From RUG334 sp045599645 (GTDB lineage Bacteria > Muiribacteriota > Ozemobacteria > Ozemobacterales > Ozemobacteraceae), in assembly GCA_045599645.1 (NCBI GenBank), contig JAZRWI010000012.1, positions 1 to 8,998 on the forward strand: a DNA stretch of 8,998 nucleotides, read 5' to 3'. The position numbers and the translations under genes are program-made. Positions 1 to 4,536 of this stretch are shown one piece after another; position 1 is the first letter of the stretch; the number at the start of each line of letters is the position of its first letter. A model generated the notes under the pieces. The model was not told the origin of the DNA and ran no database searches. It saw only the letters and a list, made by a program, of their open reading frames with translations.

Positions 1-123
1 AATCTGAACAATAATTAAATTAATACTTAGACTAGGTGATTGGTCATCTCAATCTATTAAGTATTGGCTTTATTTAGCTGACTATTTTCTGGTTAAATTA
101 ACCTGACCAGAGAATTGGCTGTT

Positions 124-348
124 TTAGTTGGACCCTAACACTGGTTCGGTTACTACCTCGTTTTTGTTGTAAAATTTGGTGCCTATATAAGTCTTCCCTT
201 TCTGGTAGCCGATTTCTCTAAGAGTTATCGATACTGTTGCTGAAGCCGGCAAAGTTTGGCAAACCGATGTATAAGGATTATTCCTTGCAAATACAGAAAC
301 CTGAAAAAGCTGAATCAATAAAATTACAAAAGTAATGATCTTTTTCAT
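124..348 (-). CDS. Small exported protein of unknown function
   Basis: A 74-residue protein that I do not recognise. It begins with a typical Sec signal peptide: MKK, a hydrophobic core over about residues 4-19, and a likely signal peptidase I site after A21 (V-F-A before R22). The predicted mature chain is only about 53 residues, with one cysteine (C30), so it should be soluble outside the membrane or in the periplasm; no lipobox is seen. The ATG at 348 is well supported: AGGAGGG lies 7-8 bases upstream and a TATAAT box sits just above it. It has no partner gene, and nothing follows it within the window. The reading frame, signal peptide and expression signals make it a real gene; the function is open. 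It could also be the shortened remnant of a longer secreted protein, because the mature part is so small. Confidence 0.72.
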   Translation of the reverse strand: MKKIITFVILLIQLFQVSVFARNNPYTSVCQTLPASATVSITLREIGYQKGKTYIGTKFYNKNEVVTEPVLGSN

Positions 349-369
349 AACAAACCCTCCTCTGAATAA

Positions 370-378
370 ATTATATCA
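370..378 (-). promoter_or_regulatory. Extended -10 promoter of the small exported protein
   Basis: Read on the minus strand, this is TGATATAAT, an extended -10 element (TGnTATAAT). A poor -35 candidate (TTTTAA, 17 bases further up) lies upstream. Transcription would start near 363 and give a leader of only about 15 bases, which contains the AGGAGGG ribosome binding site at 354-360. Confidence 0.5.
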
Positions 379-765
379 CAATGAAATTCTCTTTAAAATT
401 ATATGGCTATGAATCTGTCCAGAACTCTGTTATTATCGGTGGTTTCAAACAGATAAATCAGTAATATTTCAGGCATACGGCTACATTTTTCGTCTGAAAA
501 TTTCAATTCAAATCCAATCCAATATTATAAAACCTTTATGGATTTTCAACAGTCAAAGATTTATTAAATATTTAGGGGCAGTTTATAGAGCGCTTACATT
601 TCAAAATAGGATTGAATAAGTTAGGATTTAATAAAATGATGGCAATTATTGCATAATTTATAGCAAATAAGTCTTATTTATAGACTTTTTATCCATTTTT
701 TTATATATAAATTTTCCCATATTATATTTTTAAATATTTCAAGATAATTATATGAGTTTTTAGAC
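379..765. other. AT-rich intergenic region without a recognisable gene
   Basis: This stretch of about 390 bases is very AT-rich, especially 650-760, and holds no reading frame with a credible ribosome binding site. A 27-codon plus-strand frame at 381-464 has no Shine-Dalgarno sequence and is probably chance. I see no tRNA, terminator or repeat of note here. It lies between the promoter of the exported-protein gene and the 3' boundary repeat of the HEPN cassette, and may be decayed DNA. Confidence 0.5.
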
Positions 766-787
766 AGCCTCGGTTGAAGAGGGCTTT
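766..787. repeat. Left boundary repeat of the HEPN cassette (terminator-like hairpin)
   Basis: Bases 770-787 match bases 2128-2145 at 17 of 18 positions, in the same orientation, and the two copies bracket the three-gene cassette. In the minus-strand RNA this copy can form AGCCCTC/GAGGCT with one bulged C and loop TTCAACC, starting just after the HEPN stop codon, so it may act as the operon's terminator. No good U-tract follows on that strand (CTGTCTAAAAA), so termination is uncertain. Confidence 0.45.
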
Positions 788-793
788 GTTGAT

Positions 794-1174
794 TTAAGAA
801 TCGTTTTTTTGTGAGAATTGGGCTAGTGGCTCGACTATATTTTTATAATAACTTTTGGCTTTTTCTAATAAGATGTCTAAGTCATCTAATGAAATATCAT
901 CATAATCGCAAATTTCCCTAAGCCTTTTTAGATTCCAGTAGTCATTAGCTTTATCAATATGACGATTTTTCTTTATATGCTTATATAAGCAGAAATGAGT
1001 TCTTTCGCCTTGCTCAAAATTATAGCCAAGGCTCTTTTCTGCCCATATTTCAAGACAATGATAGGCATGATAGAATAATCTACTAATGGTATTTCTTGTT
1101 ATGGTTTCTTTATTTATATCTAAGTCATCTAATTTTAGAGCAAATTCCCCATAATTCTTCCAATCATAGTTCAT
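794..1174 (-). CDS. HEPN-type (UPF0332-like) protein, third gene of a three-gene cassette
   Basis: A 126-residue, mostly alpha-helical protein that fits the UPF0332 branch of the HEPN superfamily. What I see: an R-x2-Y-HAYH helix (ISRLFYHAYHCLEI, residues 30-43) matching the family's AisRaYYA-F block; H60 in a T-H context, where the family has kTHsgv; and LRExCDYDD (85-93), where the family has LRxxADYD. HEPN proteins are often ribonucleases or RNA-binding toxins in toxin-antitoxin and anti-phage systems. The usual RNase motif R-x4-6-H is not present near the C-terminus; only R32-x6-H39 in an early helix fits the spacing, so catalysis is uncertain. The ATG overlaps the preceding stop as ATGA, and AGAGGAAA supplies the ribosome binding site. 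Family call is from motif reading only, with moderate confidence; no nucleotidyltransferase partner (the usual MNT antitoxin) is present. Confidence 0.68.
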   Translation of the reverse strand: MNYDWKNYGEFALKLDDLDINKETITRNTISRLFYHAYHCLEIWAEKSLGYNFEQGERTHFCLYKHIKKNRHIDKANDYWNLKRLREICDYDDISLDDLDILLEKAKSYYKNIVEPLAQFSQKNDS

Positions 1175-1671
1175 GATAATTTCCTCTGTAAAAAGAATAT
1201 ATCAGCTTCGGAATCTGGAAGAAAATCAAAACATTTTTGTTTTTCGAATGTTCTGATTCGTTCTTGGACTTCTTCAGAAAAACTTTTGTCCATACTAATT
1301 TCAATAAACTTAAAACTTGGATCTTCAAAATCAGATTCTATGGAAATGCTGAATTTTTTTATTTCTGGGAAAGAGGCTTGCATTGTTTTGATTATTTCTG
1401 GAAAATATTTTAATAAATCCTCATGCTTAAGAAAATAATGTCTTATCAAATCAGGATTGATAAGGATTATGTTAGCTTTTTCTAATTCATTAAAAATACC
1501 AGTTATGAGCATATTGTTTGTCTTTTGCTTGTCGGCTTCTTCTATTGCATTTCTATCTATATTATAATCGAAAACAGAAAAAGAAGGAATACAAGACTTA
1601 AAACAGGTGGGATTGGAAATATTTTGTAGTATTGTATTTATATTTAATGAAATTCTTGATGTTTCAGACAT
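1171..1671 (-). CDS. Unrecognised protein, probable partner of the HEPN protein
   Basis: A 166-residue soluble protein with no signal peptide or membrane segment. Residues 79-146 carry the only pattern I recognise: a helix starting YFLKHEDLL, a strand-like FSISIESDFEDP and SFSEEVQERIRTFEK. This resembles small proteins of unknown function that often sit beside HEPN-like genes and end in a similar strand, acidic DPE and fde-helix arrangement; the resemblance is from memory. The first 60 residues show nothing familiar. The start at 1671 is well supported by GGAGGT eight bases upstream, inside the end of the preceding gene, which it overlaps by eight bases. The stop overlaps the HEPN start as ATGA. 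This coupling suggests the three products are made in fixed proportion. An antitoxin or complex-partner role is inference. Confidence 0.6.
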   Translation of the reverse strand: MSETSRISLNINTILQNISNPTCFKSCIPSFSVFDYNIDRNAIEEADKQKTNNMLITGIFNELEKANIILINPDLIRHYFLKHEDLLKYFPEIIKTMQASFPEIKKFSISIESDFEDPSFKFIEISMDKSFSEEVQERIRTFEKQKCFDFLPDSEADIFFLQRKLS

Positions 1672-2050
1672 TTATTTTACCTCCAAGATAAAAAGTATAA
1701 ACAACTTCTTTTATTGAATCCTGGTCATAGGCATTTATTTTAAAAGAAAAATAAAGCTTTCTGTTCTGAGCAGTTCCTACTTCTAATGGCTTAGAACTAC
1801 CAGAACCTAGAAGTGAGCCAAAATTATCTAAATCTAGAGTGATTTTCTTACCTGAATTATCTGAAGAGGCTTTCATTAAAAGAGGACCATTTGTTTTATG
1901 AAATCTTAATTCAAAGCATAAATCGGCTATATAGATTTCTGCACTATCTGCATTGGCTGTTAAAAAACTACCAGAAGCAATAACTTCATAATCACCAGAT
2001 ATTATCTTTACTAATGGCTGAGAAGGTCCTTGAATTATAATATTGTCCAT
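1664..2050 (-). CDS. Small beta-rich protein, possibly DUF6864; first gene of the HEPN cassette
   Basis: This gene encodes 128 residues from ATG 2050. A TTG 12 bases upstream (2062) is in frame, but GGGGGA lies five to six bases before the ATG and overlaps the TTG, so the ATG is preferred. The sequence is rich in short alternating hydrophobic stretches, suggesting a beta-sandwich. Residues 71-106 form the best-looking conserved block: L-D-L-x-NF-x-S-L-L-G-S-G-S followed by KPLEVGT and RKLYFSF, then VVYTFYLGG near the end. From memory this pattern matches the DUF6864 family of uncharacterised proteins; I cannot verify the number. No signal peptide, transmembrane helix or catalytic motif is visible. 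It is promoter-proximal in a three-gene operon and overlaps the next gene by eight bases. It may be a structural or sensing part of the module; this is inference. Confidence 0.62.
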   Translation of the reverse strand: MDNIIIQGPSQPLVKIISGDYEVIASGSFLTANADSAEIYIADLCFELRFHKTNGPLLMKASSDNSGKKITLDLDNFGSLLGSGSSKPLEVGTAQNRKLYFSFKINAYDQDSIKEVVYTFYLGGKINV

Positions 2051-2077
2051 AATTTCCCCCAAAGATGCGTATATTTT

Positions 2078-2106
2078 ATCATAAATTGTTATATAAGCTA
2101 TATAAA
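2078..2106 (-). promoter_or_regulatory. Putative promoter of the HEPN cassette
   Basis: On the minus strand, TTTATA (2106-2101) and TATGAT (2083-2078) are 17 bases apart, giving a start near 2071 and a leader of about 20 bases with GGGGGA before ATG 2050. An overlapping alternative, TTGTAT (2117-2112) with TATATA (2095-2090), also fits. The region is so AT-rich that chance matches are expected. Confidence 0.35.
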
Positions 2107-2120
2107 TTTATATACAAGAA

Positions 2121-2145
2121 GCCCCCTTCGGTTGAAGAAGGCTTT
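2121..2145. repeat. Right boundary repeat of the HEPN cassette (terminator-like hairpin)
   Basis: The second copy of the 18-base direct repeat is at 2128-2145. In minus-strand RNA, 2142-2121 forms a nine-pair stem (GCCTTCTTC with GAAGGGGGC, two U-G wobbles) with loop AACC, followed by TTCTTGT. In plus-strand RNA the wobbles become C-A mismatches, so the minus-strand fold is better. It lies upstream of the operon promoter and could insulate it from minus-strand read-through, or it could be a cassette boundary. Confidence 0.45.
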
Positions 2146-2297
2146 TATTATTGAGCACTTGTGGGCTCTTCCTTTTTAACAGAAGGATGTAAAAATGAGC
2201 AGAAATGGAAAGGCAAGACGTGACCACAATTTTGAGGTCATTAGTCCAATGGCTTTTATATGAAAAATACAAAATTTTAAAAATTTTCATAAAGGTA

Positions 2298-2325
2298 TAA
2301 ATTTTGGGTTTCTTTTTGCCGATAA
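2298..2325 (+). promoter_or_regulatory. Sigma-28 (FliA/SigD-type) promoter candidate
   Basis: TAAA at 2298-2301 is followed after 16 bases by GCCGATAA at 2318-2325, an exact copy of the sigma-28 -10 consensus. Consensus spacing is about 15, with 14-16 tolerated. It points at the gene starting at 2374 and would give a leader of about 42 bases. No other exact GCCGATAA was noticed in the window. Sigma-28 normally drives late flagellar and chemotaxis genes. Confidence 0.5.
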
Positions 2326-2373
2326 GTTTACTTAGACAGGTAAAACTCTGCAAAAAAATAATGAGGTGGCAGC

Positions 2374-3135
2374 ATGAATATTGGCAATAGCTTTGGTTAT
2401 GGCAGTTTAAGATTCAATTATGGAAATCTGGCTACGAATAAAGCTAATTTTACAAACTCTGCAAATAATGTTGCTTTCCCTGAAGTAGCCAAGTCTGATA
2501 AACCATCCTTTGTTGGTAAGGTTTGGGATAAAAATGACTTAATTGATGAATATAATAAGCAGATAGAAGAAAATACCTCAAAAAAACAGAAAATAGCAGA
2601 TAATCCTATTTCAAATTCTCTTCCTAGTGCATCTATTTCCAATACTCATAACTTTCATACTGAATTAGACGAAGATTGTGAAAAGCTTGTCAGCGCCAGC
2701 CTTGATAACAGAAATGGTCATACAATAAGTGTTTTTAAGCCTAAGGATTTTGATGAAGAAAACCCAGTGTATAAGGTTAAGACCTGGGATGCTTATGGTA
2801 AGATGGAAGAAAAGTACATTAAGGTTTCTGAAATAGACCCCAAGAATGCTGATTACGATGAAATGTTTGCCTATACTAGTTACTTAAGTGACAGCGGTAA
2901 ATATCCAGAAGCACAGCATCGTTTTATGATGGCCCGTGCAATAGAAGAATCAGTCAGAGATTATAACGGAGTTTCCAGAGATGATCTTTATGATGCTAAA
3001 ACTAACTGGGTAAATATCGTTAAAAAAGCTATGGATATGCAGTTTAACTGTGGCAATAAAGAAGGCTACATGAAATTCAAAAACTTCTGGGATTATTTAA
3101 ACAACAATAATTACACCAATTCCATTTTTTCTTAA
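2374..3135 (+). CDS. Conserved-looking protein of unknown function, possibly in a sigma-28 regulon
   Basis: This 253-residue protein has no signal peptide or membrane helix. The first ~95 residues are rich in N, S, G and Y (NIGNSFGYGSLRFNYGN) and look disordered. The folded part, about residues 100-245, has a strand-rich section (HTISVFKP, NPVYKVKTWDAYGKMEEKYIKV) and then a helical section with EIDPKNADYDEMFAYTSYLSDSGKYPEA (split around residues 153-180) and NWVNIVKKAM...QFNCGNKEGYMKFKNFWDYL-like helices. This two-part pattern, including the xxIDPxNAxxxEMxA turn, recalls uncharacterised proteins of gut Firmicutes (from memory); none has a function I can name. ATG 2374 has GAGGTGG four bases upstream. 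It is monocistronic, with a sigma-28-like promoter before it, so a link to motility or the cell surface is possible but is inference. Confidence 0.7.
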   Translation: MNIGNSFGYGSLRFNYGNLATNKANFTNSANNVAFPEVAKSDKPSFVGKVWDKNDLIDEYNKQIEENTSKKQKIADNPISNSLPSASISNTHNFHTELDEDCEKLVSASLDNRNGHTISVFKPKDFDEENPVYKVKTWDAYGKMEEKYIKVSEIDPKNADYDEMFAYTSYLSDSGKYPEAQHRFMMARAIEESVRDYNGVSRDDLYDAKTNWVNIVKKAMDMQFNCGNKEGYMKFKNFWDYLNNNNYTNSIFS

Positions 3136-3142
3136 ATCACCA

Positions 3143-3167
3143 TACGAAAAAAGCCATTAAATAATCA
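3143..3167. repeat. Copy 1 of the terminator-derived direct repeat flanking the ART cassette
   Basis: These 25 bases match 4231-4255 at 23 positions in the same orientation; similarity continues weakly to 3176 and 4265 (ending TCGG) with one gap. The copies are 1088 bases apart and enclose exactly the DUF3791/DUF3990 three-gene operon. Copy 2 is part of the tRNA-Gly terminator region. Confidence 0.6.
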
Positions 3168-3192
3168 TGGTGTCGGAATTATGATTAAATGG
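3147..3192 (-). terminator. Intrinsic terminator of the ART cassette
   Basis: On the minus strand, CCATTTAATCAT (3192-3181) pairs with ATGATTA...AATGG (3168-3154) in a 12-pair stem with a three-base bulge, then C and six T (3152-3147). It begins immediately after the stop codon of the last gene of the operon at 3193. It may also help end the convergent gene that stops at 3135, though no T-run follows on the plus strand. Confidence 0.65.
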
Positions 3193-3423
3193 TTAAATCT
3201 GGTTTTGCTCGGATTTATATTGTTCGACTATGTCGGAGGGGCCACTCCACCAGAGTTTGGAATTACCGTCACAGAGTAATTTGCCGGTTTTGGAGGCTAG
3301 AAATTCTGGTAAAATTTCTGAGGGTTTTCTGCCGCTTTCCTTTGATAGCTCAGTAACTACTAATGTGATCACTAAGTCTATGGCTGTATTCTGTTTTTCT
3401 TCGGTAAAAGAGTTGTCGGTCAT
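3193..3423 (-). CDS. Small protein, third gene of the DUF3791/DUF3990 cassette
   Basis: This gene encodes 76 residues from ATG 3423. A longer frame from ATG 3459 (88 residues) would overlap the preceding gene by 40 bases and has no ribosome binding site. ATG 3423 instead makes an ATGA overlap with the preceding stop, the same junction as between the first two genes of the operon, so I prefer it. The protein is soluble. It has a helical centre (TAIDLVITLVVTELSKES) and a C-terminal block SKTGKLLCDG followed by NSKLWWSGPSDIVEQYKSE. The SKT...KLWWxGP block recurs, from memory, in small proteins beside DUF3791 and DUF3990 genes of gut bacteria. No activity is known to me. It could be an antitoxin or accessory subunit. 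The operon terminator starts directly after its stop codon. Confidence 0.65.
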   Translation of the reverse strand: MTDNSFTEEKQNTAIDLVITLVVTELSKESGRKPSEILPEFLASKTGKLLCDGNSKLWWSGPSDIVEQYKSEQNQI

Positions 3424-3986
3424 AGGTAAATTTTCTTGCTTTCTATAAAAGTCAGACATTTTAAGGCTTTATCTGTTCTGAAGCAAAATTGGTCTTGTAA
3501 ACGTTCTGGAAGTAGAAGGCTTATGCAGATATTATCTGCAGATAGGCTGCCTGTTTCACCAAATAACCCACTCATATAGGCTGTAATTGTCGAGTTGGTT
3601 GAGTCATTCGCAATTTTACCACCGATAATATCATAGTTCTCAATAGGCTTGGCTATGGCTTTTAACAAAGTATTCCTGCTTCTATGACTTACAATGCAAT
3701 GTAGCCATTCTGTGTTTGCAGTGGGGAAAGACATTATTTTTAAAGAATGTATGTCTTTTAACATAAATGAAGAAACAACACCGTATGTTTGGCTGTTAGG
3801 AACAATATTGTTTGAGATTGCTTTGGTAAGACTGATTTTAGAAAAGTTTTCTGCTTGTTTAAAAGAAGATGTAAGATAAAAACCTTGTCCAAAATCTTTA
3901 AACTTTGAGCATTTGCTTAAATCAGGGGTGGTAACTTCGCAATAACTACCATGATAGAGTATTATATTGTCTGAAAGTTCTATCAT
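3420..3986 (-). CDS. DUF3990-type protein, ADP-ribosyltransferase-like fold; likely toxin
   Basis: This 188-residue protein shows the DUF3990 pattern, a family I place with the ADP-ribosyltransferase superfamily. Visible motifs are ILYHGS (residues 9-14, with H12 as the first conserved NAD-site residue), then KDFGQGFYLTSSFKQAENF (30-48, Y37 as the second), and near the end DQFCFRTDKALKCL (165-178), where Q166 sits at the third motif position, often Glu in other members of the superfamily. Length and motif order look complete. Such enzymes transfer ADP-ribose from NAD+ to a protein, nucleic acid or small molecule; the target here is unknown. It is the middle gene of a three-gene operon, joined to both neighbours by ATGA overlaps, a typical layout for a toxin with its antitoxin. 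Family call is fairly firm from motifs; the toxin role is inference. Confidence 0.75.
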   Translation of the reverse strand: MIELSDNIILYHGSYCEVTTPDLSKCSKFKDFGQGFYLTSSFKQAENFSKISLTKAISNNIVPNSQTYGVVSSFMLKDIHSLKIMSFPTANTEWLHCIVSHRSRNTLLKAIAKPIENYDIIGGKIANDSTNSTITAYMSGLFGETGSLSADNICISLLLPERLQDQFCFRTDKALKCLTFIESKKIYL

Positions 3987-4204
3987 ATTATTGTTGCGCC
4001 TTTATTGATTAGATATTGCCGGATATCTTCAAAGATTGCTTCATCGCCTTCTGTGTGAAAAATTTCGAAGCAGTCTTCTATATATTTGAAAACGTTGAAT
4101 TTTTTAAATAAGGCAGCTGTTGCATCCATGGTTTTTCCCCAATATTTGGAAGCAAGTCTTACCAGTCTTATTTGCATATATAGAATCTGTTGTTTTTCAG
4201 GCAT
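3983..4204 (-). CDS. DUF3791-type small protein, likely partner of the DUF3990 protein
   Basis: This is a 73-residue helical protein. It reads YMQIRLVRLASKYWGKTMDATAALFKKF (in parts, residues 9-36), followed by NVFKYIEDCFEIFHTEGDEAIFEDIRQYL. This fits DUF3791 proteins, which are commonly encoded just before DUF3990 genes (from memory). ATG 4204 has only a weak AGAGA ribosome binding site. Only 30 bases separate it from the T-run of the tRNA-Gly terminator, so little room exists for a separate promoter; TACACT near 4222 is a poor -10 candidate. Its stop overlaps the next start as ATGA. An antitoxin role is the natural guess for the first, small gene of such an operon, but nothing in the sequence proves it. 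Confidence 0.7.
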   Translation of the reverse strand: MPEKQQILYMQIRLVRLASKYWGKTMDATAALFKKFNVFKYIEDCFEIFHTEGDEAIFEDIRQYLINKGATII

Positions 4205-4230
4205 ATGATAATCTCTGATAGTGTAGCTCT

Positions 4231-4255
4231 TACGAAAAAAGCCACTGAATAATCA
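4231..4255. repeat. Copy 2 of the terminator-derived direct repeat flanking the ART cassette
   Basis: This copy matches 3143-3167 at 23 of 25 positions. It contains the T-run and left half of the tRNA-Gly terminator and ends 12 bases short of the tRNA 3' end. It is therefore probably the ancestral copy. Confidence 0.6.
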
Positions 4256-4260
4256 GTGGC
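4235..4260 (-). terminator. Intrinsic terminator of the tRNA-Leu/tRNA-Gly transcript
   Basis: On the minus strand, GCCACTGA (4260-4253) pairs perfectly with TCAGTGGC (4248-4241) around a four-base TTAT loop and is followed by six T (4240-4235). It starts six bases after the 3' end of tRNA-Gly. Confidence 0.85.
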
Positions 4261-4266
4261 TTCGGG

Positions 4267-4339
4267 AGCGAGATACGGGACTCGAACCCGCAACCTTCAC
4301 CTTGGAAGGGTGACACTCTACCAATTGAGTTAATCTCGC
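4267..4339 (-). tRNA. tRNA-Gly (anticodon TCC)
   Basis: The 73-base gene folds into a full cloverleaf. The acceptor stem is GCGAGAT with ATCTCGC, the D stem ACTC/GAGT, the anticodon stem TCACC/GGTGA with loop CTTCCAA (anticodon TCC at 4306-4304), and the T arm GCGGG-TTCGAGT-CCCGT. The discriminator base is T at 4267. CCA is not encoded. It follows tRNA-Leu by 13 bases on the same transcript and is followed by a strong terminator. Confidence 0.95.
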
Positions 4340-4352
4340 ATAATATTCGAAA

Positions 4353-4434
4353 TGCGAAGAGCGGGACTTGAACCCGCACGTCGTGAAACACTAGATCCTA
4401 AGTCTAGCGCGTCTACCAGTTCCGCCATCCTCGC
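4353..4434 (-). tRNA. tRNA-Leu (anticodon TAG)
   Basis: This 82-base class II tRNA has acceptor stem GCGAGGA with TCTTCGC (one G-U pair), anticodon stem CTAGA/TCTAG with loop CTTAGGA (anticodon TAG at 4400-4398), a long variable arm (TGTTTCACGACG region), and T arm GCGGG-TTCAAGT-CCCGC. The discriminator base is A. CCA is not encoded. It is the first gene after the promoter at 4471-4499. Confidence 0.95.
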
Positions 4435-4470
4435 TAATCAAAGAACCTCGTGGCTCATTCGAATGAAATT

Positions 4471-4499
4471 ATAATATCAGATACTTGCAAAAATATCAA
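4471..4499 (-). promoter_or_regulatory. Promoter of the tRNA-Leu/tRNA-Gly operon
   Basis: On the minus strand, TTGATA (4499-4494) and TATTAT (4476-4471) are exactly 17 bases apart, with a further TATAAT overlapping slightly downstream. The start would be near 4464, about 30 bases before tRNA-Leu. The strength fits a stable-RNA operon. Confidence 0.7.
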
Positions 4500-4530
4500 G
4501 TGTTTTTCTATAGTTACAATATCTGATATT
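4473..4530. repeat. 11-base inverted repeat spanning the tRNA promoter
   Basis: AATATCAGATA at 4473-4483 is the exact reverse complement of TATCTGATATT at 4520-4530. The outer copy is itself part of a 15-base palindrome, CAATATC-T-GATATTG (4517-4531). The inner copy overlaps the -10 region of the tRNA promoter; the outer lies just past the end of the transporter gene. It could be a pair of operator sites or a long-loop hairpin in the transporter mRNA; no T-run follows, so it is not a standard terminator. Confidence 0.4.
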
Positions 4531-4536
4531 GGTGAC

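Noticed and set aside
88..111. TCTGGT/ACCAGA hairpin after the small exported protein gene, with an overlapping GGTTAA/TTAACC alternative
   Set aside because: The stem is six base pairs or less and no T-run follows on the minus strand, so it is not supported as a terminator.
381..464. 27-codon plus-strand frame starting MKFSLKLYGYE
   Set aside because: No ribosome binding site and no recognisable motif; it overlaps the upstream side of a minus-strand promoter in AT-rich DNA.
2153..2177. GAGC/GCTC hairpin followed by TTCCTTTTT
   Set aside because: Only four base pairs and no plus-strand gene upstream for it to terminate.
2108..2353. 81-codon minus-strand frame before the 2374 gene
   Set aside because: It opens with TTG, has no Shine-Dalgarno sequence, covers the sigma-28-like promoter and the boundary hairpin, and its composition is not protein-like.
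3230..3879. Plus-strand frames opposite the ART cassette (72 and 61 codons)
   Set aside because: They are antisense to genes with recognisable families and lack ribosome binding sites.
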